Notes: a model not told the origin generated them from the sequence alone. Shown: positions 1 through 6,982, numbered from the stretch's first letter. The stretch: DNA of 8,197 nucleotides from a bacterium (GCA_013203085.1 JABMQX010000405.1:1-8197); one strand, 5' to 3'. Translations and numbers: made by a program.

Positions 1-1
1 G

Positions 2-532
2 CTGAGGTGGTACAATGAGATTCACGGAATCGAGTACGTGGCGCTGCGGTATTTCAACGCGGCGGGCGCGGCGCCCCCCCTCGGTGAGGACCATACGCCG
101 GAAACGCATCTGATTCCGATTGTCCTCATGACCGCGCTGGGCTTGTTGCCGTCCGTGAAGATCAACGGTGACGATTACGACACGCCCGACGGGACATGTG
201 TGAGAGATTTTGTGCACGTCCTCGACTTGGCCTCCGCTCATATTCTCGCCCTTGATGGAACCGATAGCCGGATTTACAACATCGGCACCGGCAAAGGATA
301 TTCCGTGAAGGAAGTCATAGCGGCGGCAGAGAAGGTCACCGGAAAGAAAATCCCGGTCGACGTCGTCAGCAGAAGGCCGGGCGACCCCGCGAGACTGGTC
401 GCGGACGGCAGCAAGATTCGACGCGAACTGAAATGGGAGCCGAAGTACTCGCAGTCGGAAGTGATTCTGGAGAGCGCATGGAAGTGGCTCGTGGAACATC
501 CCAATGGCTATGGGGACGCTCCCGCGGTATGA
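2..532 (+). CDS. galE: UDP-glucose 4-epimerase, C-terminal part (5' end outside window)
   Basis: This is the C-terminal 176 residues of an extended short-chain dehydrogenase/reductase that interconverts UDP-glucose and UDP-galactose with bound NAD. It is cytosolic and supplies sugar nucleotides for surface polysaccharides. The open frame runs in from the window edge (LRWYNEIHGIEY precedes the GTG at 38), so that GTG is internal and not the start. Visible family hallmarks are ALRYFNAAGA near the beginning, the substrate-domain block DTPDGTCVRDFVHVLDLA, the YNIGTGKGYSVKEVI segment, and the RRPGDPARLVAD block before a KWEPKYS tail. Full-length GalE is about 330 residues. The Rossmann NAD site and the catalytic Tyr-x3-Lys would therefore lie upstream of the window. 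A related NDP-sugar epimerase is possible, but the VRDFVHV and RRPGDPA blocks fit GalE best. The next gene starts 30 bases downstream, so cotranscription is possible. Confidence 0.93.
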   Translation: MRWYNEIHGIEYVALRYFNAAGAAPPLGEDHTPETHLIPIVLMTALGLLPSVKINGDDYDTPDGTCVRDFVHVLDLASAHILALDGTDSRIYNIGTGKGYSVKEVIAAAEKVTGKKIPVDVVSRRPGDPARLVADGSKIRRELKWEPKYSQSEVILESAWKWLVEHPNGYGDAPAV

Positions 533-562
533 TAGATGCAACGAAGGGATTGAGCGTTTGAC

Positions 563-1453
563 ATGAAAAAACCGTTTCTTGAGCGAATCAAAGATGCACC
601 GTTCCTGTGCGATGGCGCGATGGGCACACAGCTCGACGCACACGGCCTCGAGGCCGGGCAGTGCCACGAGGAGTGGAACGTCCTCCAGCCGGAGAAGGTA
701 GAGCAGATCCACAGGGCATATATCGAAGCGGGAGCCGAGGCGATCCTGACCAACACCTTTGGCGGAACCAGATGGTGCCTCGAGAGGTACGGCTTCGGTG
801 GAAGAGTCGGTGAGTTCAACTCTGCGGCTGTGGAGCGAGCCCGAGCTGTCGCCGGGGAAGAGCGATATGTTTTGGGGGACGTGGGGCCCACCGCGGAATT
901 CGTCTATCCGCTTGGGAAAAGGAAAGAAGAAGAGTTTTTGGAGGTTTTCCGGGAACAGATTTCCTTCCTCGCCGAAGGCGCTGACGCCATAGCAGTCCAG
1001 ACGATGACCGCCCTTGAGGAATTAGCCGCCGCCGTGCGCGCGGCAAAGGAGACCGGACTGCCCGTAATCGCGTCAATGGCTTTCCAGCCGGAAGTCCCGG
1101 GAAAAGGTTTTCGGACAATCATGGGAGTGGCAATTGAACAGATGGTTCGCCGTCTCCAGGAAGAGGGAGCGGACGTCATTGGAACAAACTGTGGGACGGT
1201 TGACATTGCGGAGATGGTCGAAATCGTCCGGCAGATGCGAGAGTTGACCGCCCTGCCGATTTTTGCGGAGGCGAACGCCGGGAAACCGAGACTCGTCGGC
1301 GAGAGGACTGTCTTCGATCAGACGCCGGAGCTTATGGCGGAACACGTCCCCGCTCTTGTCGAGGCGGGGGCGAACATCATCGGCGGATGCTGCGGGACCA
1401 CTCCGGAGCACATCCGCGCCTTCGCGAAGAGGATAGGCCGAGGGAAAAAGTGA
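563..1453 (+). CDS. Stand-alone homocysteine S-methyltransferase (MetH N-terminal-like module)
   Basis: This 296-residue TIM-barrel protein matches the zinc-dependent homocysteine-binding module of cobalamin-dependent methionine synthase. The family transfers a methyl group to the zinc-bound thiolate of homocysteine, giving methionine. Visible motifs are DGAMGTQL (residues 17-24), TNTFGGT (63-69), GTNCG with Cys210, and GGCCGT with Cys276 and Cys277. These three cysteines are in the positions of the family's zinc ligands. There is no folate-binding, cobalamin-binding or reactivation domain, and the length is that of the single module. It must therefore use a methyl donor such as a separate corrinoid protein, S-methylmethionine or another methylated compound, and the sequence does not say which. 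The ATG at 563 follows an AAGGGAT-like ribosome site near 543-549, a rather long spacing. The stop overlaps a GTG that could start the next small gene. Confidence 0.88.
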   Translation: MKKPFLERIKDAPFLCDGAMGTQLDAHGLEAGQCHEEWNVLQPEKVEQIHRAYIEAGAEAILTNTFGGTRWCLERYGFGGRVGEFNSAAVERARAVAGEERYVLGDVGPTAEFVYPLGKRKEEEFLEVFREQISFLAEGADAIAVQTMTALEELAAAVRAAKETGLPVIASMAFQPEVPGKGFRTIMGVAIEQMVRRLQEEGADVIGTNCGTVDIAEMVEIVRQMRELTALPIFAEANAGKPRLVGERTVFDQTPELMAEHVPALVEAGANIIGGCCGTTPEHIRAFAKRIGRGKK

Positions 1454-1842
1454 AAGCCCGCGTTTTCCGTTGGATGTTTTCTTTGGGACTTGTGGCGGCA
1501 GCCTGGCCGGCTGGAAGCAGAGGAAAAACCCGCTTGGAAATCTCCTTCGCAGCAAGTCGAACCTCCTTCGCCGCTGGCGAAGACGCTTCCCTTCATCCGA
1601 TAAAGAAAAGGGTCGGACGGGCGGTCACTTCGACCATGGATAAGATAGGTAATCTGTGGTTTGTCATTTCTCAGGTTCTGGTCCCGCTGTGCCTCCTCTT
1701 GTTCTCCCTGATGTACGTGAGGCGGTATCGAGCGAGGCACGCCGCTGAAAACGGCAGCCCGATTATGGACGGCGAGGACATCGTCAAGAGCAAACGCCTC
1801 GACGACCGTGGCGACAGCTTAGAAGCGAAAAAAGACCAATGA
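1450..1842 (+). CDS. Hypothetical small membrane protein
   Basis: I do not recognise this gene. From GTG 1450, which overlaps the preceding stop as GTGA and suggests translational coupling, it encodes 130 residues. The N-terminus (KARVFR, then a hydrophobic run, then PAGS) resembles a signal peptide. A clear membrane segment follows at about residues 68-88 (LWFVISQVLVPLCLLLFSLMY), followed at once by the basic stretch VRRYRARH and a charged tail ending EAKKDQ. That pattern predicts an inside C-terminus by the positive-inside rule. An alternative start is ATG 1636, giving a 68-residue single-pass protein, but it lacks a good ribosome site. Residues 24-62 show no recognisable domain and may not be translated. 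The membrane segment with its basic flank is the main reason to believe a gene exists; the exact extent is uncertain. Confidence 0.45.
   Translation: MKARVFRWMFSLGLVAAAWPAGSRGKTRLEISFAASRTSFAAGEDASLHPIKKRVGRAVTSTMDKIGNLWFVISQVLVPLCLLLFSLMYVRRYRARHAAENGSPIMDGEDIVKSKRLDDRGDSLEAKKDQ
1566..1582. repeat. Small perfect hairpin
   Basis: CTTCGCC, loop GCT, GGCGAAG forms a perfect 7-bp stem. It lies inside the doubtful N-terminal half of the small membrane-protein frame and is not followed by a T-run, so it is not a standard intrinsic terminator. It might be an RNA stem between the methyltransferase gene and the ATG at 1636, or chance. Confidence 0.3.
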
Positions 1843-1926
1843 AGGCTCCAAAGCCACATTCGTATTCCGGCGTGCGCCAAATCAGAAACTGGAAACGCCA
1901 AACCGCTTTTGGAGGGATGAAGAGCG

Positions 1927-1956
1927 TTCTTAAAATGCCCCTTATCCTGTTATTCT
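1927..1956 (+). promoter_or_regulatory. Possible sigma-70-like promoter for larB
   Basis: TTCTTA at 1927-1932 and TATTCT at 1951-1956 are separated by 18 bases, and TGT directly precedes the second hexamer, giving an extended -10 form (TGTTATTCT). This is the most AT-rich stretch of the 179-base gap upstream of larB, about 65 bases before its start codon. The match is only moderate and the organism's promoter consensus is unknown. Confidence 0.3.
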
Positions 1957-1976
1957 GTCAAAAAAGAAGTATCTCC

Positions 1977-1993
1977 CTGAATCTATGAATCAG
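1977..1993. repeat. Imperfect palindrome upstream of larB
   Basis: CTGAATCTATGAATCAG pairs with itself except for one A-A mismatch in each arm pairing and the T-T centre. It lies between the candidate -10 hexamer and the larB ribosome site, where a repressor operator could sit. A 17-base imperfect palindrome can occur by chance, so this is only a candidate. Confidence 0.2.
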
Positions 1994-2021
1994 TGCACCA
2001 AAGTTACGGAAAGGTGAGAAT

Positions 2022-2855
2022 GTGAACGAGCAGGAGTTGCGAGAGTTGCTGGCGGCGGTTCGATCCGGACAGGTCGAGATTGCTCAAGCCGTGGAGAAGC
2101 TCAAGGCGCCCCACTTCGACGACCTCGGTTTCGCGAAAGTGGATACGCACCGCTCCTTGAGGAAGGGGTTCCCCGAAGTCGCGTATTGCGCGGGGAAAAC
2201 AAAACAGGAAATCGTCGCCATTGTGGACAGAATCCTAGCCCGGGAGGATAATCTTCTCGCGACGAGGGCCTCTCCGGATGTTTACGAAGCCGTCAAGGAG
2301 AAGCACCCCGATGCCGTGTACAACGAGCGAGCGAGGACAATCACCGTCGAGCGCAAACCCCTCGCCAAGAGGGGCGGCAAAATCCTCGTCGTCTCGGCGG
2401 GAACTTCCGACATGGACGTCGCGGAAGAGGCAGTCGTAACCGCGAAAATGCTCGGCAATGAGGTGGAAAGCACCTACGATGTGGGCGTCGCGGGAATCCA
2501 CAGGTTGTTCAGCCAGATGGATAAGCTGCGGCGAGCCAGCGTCATCATCGTTGTCGCAGGGATGGAAGGAGCACTGCCCAGCGTCGTGGCGGGCCTCGTT
2601 GACAAGCCGGTCATCGCCGTCCCCACGAGCAAGGGTTACGGCGCGAACTTCGGCGGTGTAGCCCCGCTCCTGGCGATGCTTAATAGCTGCGCCTCCGGCG
2701 TAACCGTCGTCAACATTGACAATGGCTTCGGCGCCGCCTACAGCGCCAGCCTCATCAACCGCCTCATCGGACTACCGGAGAAGGTGATAGGCTCAGCGAC
2801 CACAGGAAAACTAGCGAAGCTCGACACGAATCGGAATCGCCTGTCCTGCTTTTGA
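2022..2855 (+). CDS. larB: LarB, pyridinium-3,5-biscarboxylate mononucleotide synthase
   Basis: LarB carboxylates and hydrolyses nicotinic acid adenine dinucleotide to the biscarboxylated pyridinium mononucleotide. This is the first step toward the nickel-pincer nucleotide cofactor of lactate racemase (LarA) and related epimerases. The protein has 277 residues: a helical N-terminal part (about 1-115) containing FDDLGFAKVDTHRSLRKGFPEV, and a PurE-like domain starting at KILVVSAGTSDMDVAEEA (V124, S125, G127, D130). Further blocks are VAGMEGALPSVVAGL, PVIAVPTSKGYGA and MLNSCASGVTVVNIDNGFGAA. Cys223 in the last block matches the cysteine known in the family to form a covalent pyridine adduct (Cys221 in the Lactobacillus enzyme, from memory). 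The GTG start at 2022 is supported by AAGGTGA at 2011-2017. LarC, LarE and LarA are not in the window. Older databases name such proteins PurE-related or NCAIR mutase, but larB is the better call. Confidence 0.92.
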   Translation: MNEQELRELLAAVRSGQVEIAQAVEKLKAPHFDDLGFAKVDTHRSLRKGFPEVAYCAGKTKQEIVAIVDRILAREDNLLATRASPDVYEAVKEKHPDAVYNERARTITVERKPLAKRGGKILVVSAGTSDMDVAEEAVVTAKMLGNEVESTYDVGVAGIHRLFSQMDKLRRASVIIVVAGMEGALPSVVAGLVDKPVIAVPTSKGYGANFGGVAPLLAMLNSCASGVTVVNIDNGFGAAYSASLINRLIGLPEKVIGSATTGKLAKLDTNRNRLSCF

Positions 2856-2897
2856 AAAGGTGCTTTTATTGACAGGCATTCTCCGTGACGCAGCAGT

Positions 2898-2905
2898 AGG
2901 AGGTG
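2898..2905 (+). promoter_or_regulatory. Ribosome binding site that decides the kinase start
   Basis: AGGAGGTG lies 6 bases before ATG 2912. The in-frame GTG at 2903 is part of this SD sequence itself and so is not a credible initiator. The kinase should start at 2912, with MEKQLRES. Confidence 0.85.
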
Positions 2906-2911
2906 GTCAAG

Positions 2912-5899
2912 ATGGAAAAGCAACTGAGAGAATCGGGCATCCCTGTGATAGGTGACGTCCCCTGGGGCACACACTTCTGTCAATTCTATCATACCAGGCA
3001 AGACTTGATTGACATTCTGGTACCGTATTTCAAGGCAGGATTGGAAAACAACGAATTCTGCATGTGGGTTACTTCGGAACCGTTAAGAGTCGAAGATGCC
3101 AGGAGGGCCTTGAAGAAGGTAGTAAAGAACTTAGATACCTATATCAAGAAGGGTCAGGTCGAAATTCTCGACGCCGGCCAGTGGTACACCAAATCGGGTA
3201 GATTCGACTCGAGCGAGGTGCTGCAGGGTTGGGTGGAGAAGGAGAAACAGGCTCTGCGAAATGGGTTTGATGGCCTTCGCCTCACCGGAAACACTTTTTG
3301 GCTTGAAAAAAGGGCCTGGAAGGATTTCGCTGATTACGAAGCTGCGGTAAACAGCGTCATCGGCCAACACCGTATGATCGCCGTTTGCTCCTATTGTCTT
3401 GATAAATGTAGTGCGTCCGAAGTCATAGATGTGGTGTCCAACCATCAATTCGCCATTATCAGGCAAGAGGGCGAGTGGCGACTTATCGAAAGCTCCGAGC
3501 ACAAGCGCGCGGAGGAAGAGATACGAAACCTGGCGAAGTTCCCTTCCGAGAATCCCAACCCCGTCTTGCGGATCGCTGAAGATGGCGCCGTTCTGTATTC
3601 CAATGCCGCCGGAGAGCCTCTGCTCAGCGACTGGGACAGCGGGATCGGCAGGCTTCTCCCCGATTGCTGGCGGAATTTGGCCGCGGAGGTTTTGAAGTCC
3701 GGCTCCGGCACAACCATCGAGGCCGAGCACCGTGGCCGAACCTTCTCATTTGAGATCGTTCCAGTCGCCGACGCCGGTTATGTGAATGTATACGCAGGTG
3801 ACATCACCGAGCGCAAACGGGCCGAGGAGGCGCTCAGGCTTTCTCACCGTTTCCTCGTAATCGCCAATCGGGGCACCGAGATCGTGCCGCTGCTCAAGGA
3901 ATTCGTGGCGGAAATCCGGGAGTTCACTGCCTGCTCTGCTGTAGGAATCCGCGTCTTGGATAAGGAAGGCAACATCCCCTATCAAGCCTATGAGGGGTTC
4001 AGCGAGGAATTCTATGAATTGGAAAGCCCACTTTCACTCAGATCGGACCAGTGCATGTGTATCAACGTCATCAAGGGCACGACCGACCCGAAGATGCCGT
4101 TCTTCACTGAAGGCGGCTCCTTTTACATGAACGGCACGACCCGCTTCCTGGCCACAGTCTCCGAGGAGGAGAAGGGTGAGACGCGCAACGCCTGCAACGA
4201 ATTCGGCTACGAGTCCGTAGCGCTGATCCCCATTTGCTCCGGGGAGCAGATCTTCGGTCTGTTCCACGTGGCCGACTCTCGCGAGAACATGGTCCCCCTC
4301 AAGACAGTGAAGATGCTGGAAGACGCAGCGACGGAGCTGGCAGCAGCCATTAAGCGATTGTTGGTCGAGGAAGCCCTGGCGTCCGAAAGAGAGCGTCTTG
4401 CCGTCACACTCAACAGCATCGGCGACGGTGTTATCTCCGCCGATCCGGAGGGCAAAGCCGTTCTCATAAATGAGGTAGCCGAGGAGCTCACCGGCTGGAC
4501 GCAACAGGAGGTTGTAGGCAAACCTCTATCCGAGATCTTTCATATCATTAACGAGGACACTCGCGAGCGATGCGAGAATCCCGTGGAGAAGGTACTGCAA
4601 ATAGGTCGAATTGTGGGACTGGCCAACAGGACTGTCCTCGTGGCCAGAGACGGCACGGAGCGAATCGTCGCCGATAGCGGTGCCCCTATTCTCGACCGCC
4701 AGGGGGACACGATCGGCGTGGTCCTTGTATTCCGTGACATCACAGAAAAGCGGAAGATGGAAGAAGAGCTTCTAAGAACCGAGAAAATGGAGTCCGTGGG
4801 CGTTCTCGCCGGCGGGATCGCGCACGACTTCAACAACATCCTGACTCTCATCCTCGGGAATATCTCCCTCGCCAAGACCGTTACCGACGCCGAAAGCAAG
4901 ACCTTCGAGCTTTTGACCCGAGCCGAAAAAGCGTCGTGGCGGGCAAGAGATTTGACACAACAGTTGCTCACCTTTTCCAGCGGCGGAGCGCCGGTGAGGA
5001 AGACCATTTCTCTTTCGGGAATCATCAAGGATGCGGCTGCCTTTGCCCTCAGTGGCTCAAACGTCCGGTGTGAATTCTCAATCCCGGACGATCTCCGGCC
5101 TGTCGAAGCCGATGAGGGACAGATTGGCCAGGTGATCAACAACCTGATCATCAACGCCGACCAGGCTATGCCGGAGGGAGGGGTGATCAACGTATCCGCG
5201 GAGAATATCACTCTCGATCCTGAATCGGCTCTGCCTCTTCCTGAAGGAGAATATGTGAAGTTGATCATCCAGGACGAGGGAATCGGTGTATCTCCGGATC
5301 ACCTGCCCAAGATATTCGACCCTTATTTCAGCACGAAACAAAAGGGGAGCGGTCTTGGCCTCGCCACGGCTTACTCCGTAATCAAGAATCACGACGGGCA
5401 CATCACCGTGGAATCCGAATTGGGTGGAGGGACGACCTTCTTCATCTATCTGCCGGCCTCGGAGAAAGAAATTCCCAAAAAGAAGGCTGCCAGAGAAAGA
5501 ATCATTATCGGCCAGGGAAGAGTTCTGGTCATGGATGACGAGGAAGCGGTCGGCCAACTCGCACATGACATCCTGACTCGTTGCGGATATGAGGTGGAGC
5601 TTGCCATGGACGGGGCTGAGGCGATTGAGCTTTACAGAGAAGCGAAAGAGTCCGGGCAGCCCTTCGATGCGGTTATCCTCGACCTGACCGTGCCGGGCGG
5701 AATGGGAGGCAAGGAGGCGATTCAAAAACTCCTCGAGATTGACCATGAAGTCAGAGCCATTGTGTCCAGCGGGTATTCCACCGACCCGATCATGGCAGAT
5801 TTCACGGACCACGGCTTTCGCGCCGTCGTCGCCAAACCGTATCAAATCCACGAGTTGGCGAGAGCCGTCCACCGCGTGATTTCCGCTAAAGGCAAATGA
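2912..5899 (+). CDS. Soluble hybrid sensor histidine kinase, MEDS-PAS-GAF-PAS-HisKA-HATPase-REC
   Basis: This 995-residue protein has no signal peptide or membrane segment, so it should sense a cytoplasmic cue. Domains in order, by eye: MEDS, the sensory domain of methanogen/methylotroph DcmR-type proteins (about 8-195, with GTHFCQFYHTRQDL and GLRLTGNTFWLEK); PAS (about 210-300, ending DITERKRAEE); GAF (about 313-480, with Cys381-Met-Cys383 and Cys428); PAS (about 495-612, ending FRDITEKRKMEEE); HisKA with GVLAGGIAHDFNNIL and phosphoacceptor His638; HATPase with N-box Asn743-Asn748, DEGIG (788-792) and KGSGLGLAT (from 811); and a C-terminal receiver with Asp875/Asp876, phosphoacceptor Asp924, Ser952 and Lys975. 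All residues needed for autophosphorylation and internal phosphotransfer appear present. No DNA-binding output regulator is encoded in the window, so the next phosphorelay partner is unknown. The gene begins 56 bases after larB, but a functional link is not shown. The sensed signal cannot be inferred. Confidence 0.93.
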   Translation: MEKQLRESGIPVIGDVPWGTHFCQFYHTRQDLIDILVPYFKAGLENNEFCMWVTSEPLRVEDARRALKKVVKNLDTYIKKGQVEILDAGQWYTKSGRFDSSEVLQGWVEKEKQALRNGFDGLRLTGNTFWLEKRAWKDFADYEAAVNSVIGQHRMIAVCSYCLDKCSASEVIDVVSNHQFAIIRQEGEWRLIESSEHKRAEEEIRNLAKFPSENPNPVLRIAEDGAVLYSNAAGEPLLSDWDSGIGRLLPDCWRNLAAEVLKSGSGTTIEAEHRGRTFSFEIVPVADAGYVNVYAGDITERKRAEEALRLSHRFLVIANRGTEIVPLLKEFVAEIREFTACSAVGIRVLDKEGNIPYQAYEGFSEEFYELESPLSLRSDQCMCINVIKGTTDPKMPFFTEGGSFYMNGTTRFLATVSEEEKGETRNACNEFGYESVALIPICSGEQIFGLFHVADSRENMVPLKTVKMLEDAATELAAAIKRLLVEEALASERERLAVTLNSIGDGVISADPEGKAVLINEVAEELTGWTQQEVVGKPLSEIFHIINEDTRERCENPVEKVLQIGRIVGLANRTVLVARDGTERIVADSGAPILDRQGDTIGVVLVFRDITEKRKMEEELLRTEKMESVGVLAGGIAHDFNNILTLILGNISLAKTVTDAESKTFELLTRAEKASWRARDLTQQLLTFSSGGAPVRKTISLSGIIKDAAAFALSGSNVRCEFSIPDDLRPVEADEGQIGQVINNLIINADQAMPEGGVINVSAENITLDPESALPLPEGEYVKLIIQDEGIGVSPDHLPKIFDPYFSTKQKGSGLGLATAYSVIKNHDGHITVESELGGGTTFFIYLPASEKEIPKKKAARERIIIGQGRVLVMDDEEAVGQLAHDILTRCGYEVELAMDGAEAIELYREAKESGQPFDAVILDLTVPGGMGGKEAIQKLLEIDHEVRAIVSSGYSTDPIMADFTDHGFRAVVAKPYQIHELARAVHRVISAKGK

Positions 5900-6022
5900 C
5901 ACCGCCAAGCCGGATGCTGCGGTACCTCCCCAAAAACCCGGCACCACAACGCTCCCAGGCCCTCAGCCAAGCACTGCCCTCTGTCCGTTTTATCCCGGTC
6001 AGCATCATTTCCATTGCCAGGC

Positions 6023-6034
6023 GCGAGATCTCGC
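6023..6034. repeat. Perfect 12-base palindrome upstream of the lipoyl-transfer gene
   Basis: GCGAGATCTCGC is a perfect palindrome. Flanking CCA (6017-6019) and TGG (6035-6037) extend the symmetry with a two-base bulge on the left. It lies 33 bases before the ATG at 6068, in the 168-base gap after the kinase gene. It could be an operator for a dimeric regulator or an mRNA stem. No T-run follows, so it is not a classic terminator. Nothing else recognisable was seen in this gap. Confidence 0.35.
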
Positions 6035-6067
6035 TGGTACACTTCCGATGAGAGGGGCAAGTGGTCA

Positions 6068-6982
6068 ATGATACAGTCAACATGGCGCTTACTGGTTGAC
6101 TCGGCCGAGGAGGCGTTCATGAACATGGCGGTGGATGAAGCCGTGCTCATGCATTGCATCGCGGGGAAGTCTGCGCCGACGCTGCGCTTCTACGAGTGGG
6201 AGAAGCCCTCCATCTCCATCGGCTATGCCATGGATGCCGAGGCGGAGGTGAACCTGCCACTTTGTCGGGAAAGGGATGTTCCCGTCGTGCGGAGGATGAC
6301 CGGCGGAGGGCTTGTCTTTCACAAGTGCGATATCACCTACACGGTGATTTTTCCGGACGATTCTGCGTGCGAGCAGGCGGCGAAGTCGGGAAGGAGACTG
6401 TCGGTTCTGGAGAGTTATCGGTTAGTGAACCTCGCCCTGGCGGAGGGTCTCCGCGAGGCAGGTGTTACCACGTCCCTTCTCGGCCGCGAAGAGGGAAAAG
6501 GAGGCGGCTCGCGACCCGGCGGGAACGTCTGCTTCAGCAATCCGACCGTCTATGATATTCTTCACAATGGAAGGAAGCTCGCGGGGAGCGCCCAGCGCCG
6601 GAAGAAGGAATGGGTGCTTCATCAGGGCTCGATGCTGTTTTCGTCCGATTTTGTTAAAACGTGTCCGCTGGTTGCGACTCGTGGCGCAGATGATCCCCGG
6701 TCACCGGACGCCGTTTCCCACGCGTCGGAATCATCCTCGGACAATCCAATGGCACGGACAGCCGTCTCCCTCGAGGAAATCCTCGGCGAGAAGCCGGATA
6801 GGGAACGCATCGTGGCGGTTTTGAGCGAGAATTTTGCCCGTGCCCTGGGAGTCAAGCTCGAGCGCTCACAACTCACGAGGTCGGAGATGGAGATGGCGGA
6901 ACGTCTCCGCAACCAAAAATACTCGACGGACGACTGGAATCTGAGGCGGTCGGTCGGAGCGACGACCCGGCTTTTCGCGTAG
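6068..6982 (+). CDS. lipM: LipM-like octanoyltransferase / lipoate-protein ligase family
   Basis: This 304-residue member of the BirA/LplA/LipB fold family attaches octanoyl or lipoyl groups to lipoyl domains such as GcvH or 2-oxoacid dehydrogenase E2 in the cytosol. Family motifs visible are MNMAVDEAVL near the N-terminus, LRFYEWEKPSISIGYA, RRMTGGGLVFH with His85, and GRKLAGSAQRRKKEWVLHQGSML with Lys170. Cys155 in NVCFSNPTVYDI sits where LipM octanoyltransferases carry their acyl-accepting cysteine, 15 residues before the conserved lysine. The accessory C-terminal domain of classic LplA is absent. These points favour LipM, which uses octanoyl-ACP, over an ATP-dependent ligase, but the family name is safer than the exact reaction. 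Compared with remembered LipM (about 280 residues), there is a Gly/Lys-rich insert before Cys155 and a Ser/Asp-rich stretch around residues 205-230. ATG 6068 is chosen over the upstream in-frame ATG 6014 because GAGAGGGG precedes it and the conserved fold begins there. Confidence 0.82.
   Translation: MIQSTWRLLVDSAEEAFMNMAVDEAVLMHCIAGKSAPTLRFYEWEKPSISIGYAMDAEAEVNLPLCRERDVPVVRRMTGGGLVFHKCDITYTVIFPDDSACEQAAKSGRRLSVLESYRLVNLALAEGLREAGVTTSLLGREEGKGGGSRPGGNVCFSNPTVYDILHNGRKLAGSAQRRKKEWVLHQGSMLFSSDFVKTCPLVATRGADDPRSPDAVSHASESSSDNPMARTAVSLEEILGEKPDRERIVAVLSENFARALGVKLERSQLTRSEMEMAERLRNQKYSTDDWNLRRSVGATTRLFA

Noticed and set aside
1073..1740. Minus-strand open frames across the methyltransferase 3' end and the small membrane-protein region
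   Set aside because: Translations are rich in Arg, Pro and Ser without domain signals, and part lies opposite the conserved zinc-site motif of the methyltransferase.
1844..1855. GGCT-CCAA-AGCC hairpin right after the small membrane-protein stop, as a terminator
   Set aside because: The stem is only four base pairs and is not followed by a T-run.
2869..2897. TTGACA at 2869-2874 as a -35 element for the kinase gene
   Set aside because: The hexamer is perfect, but 16-18 bases downstream there is only GC-rich sequence (GACGCAGCAG) with no acceptable -10 hexamer.
4540..5268. Long open frame on the minus strand opposite the kinase
   Set aside because: It lies wholly antisense to well-conserved PAS, HisKA and HATPase coding sequence and has a composition typical of a shadow frame, with no recognisable motif.
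5913..5941. GCCGG...CCGGC inverted pair after the kinase stop, as a terminator
   Set aside because: Five-base arms around a loop of about 20 bases with no T-run are too weak to call.
5078..5947. Another long minus-strand open frame (289 residues) over the kinase 3' end
   Set aside because: It is antisense to the HATPase and receiver domains. No family motif or credible ribosome site was seen, and GC-rich codon bias opens such frames commonly.
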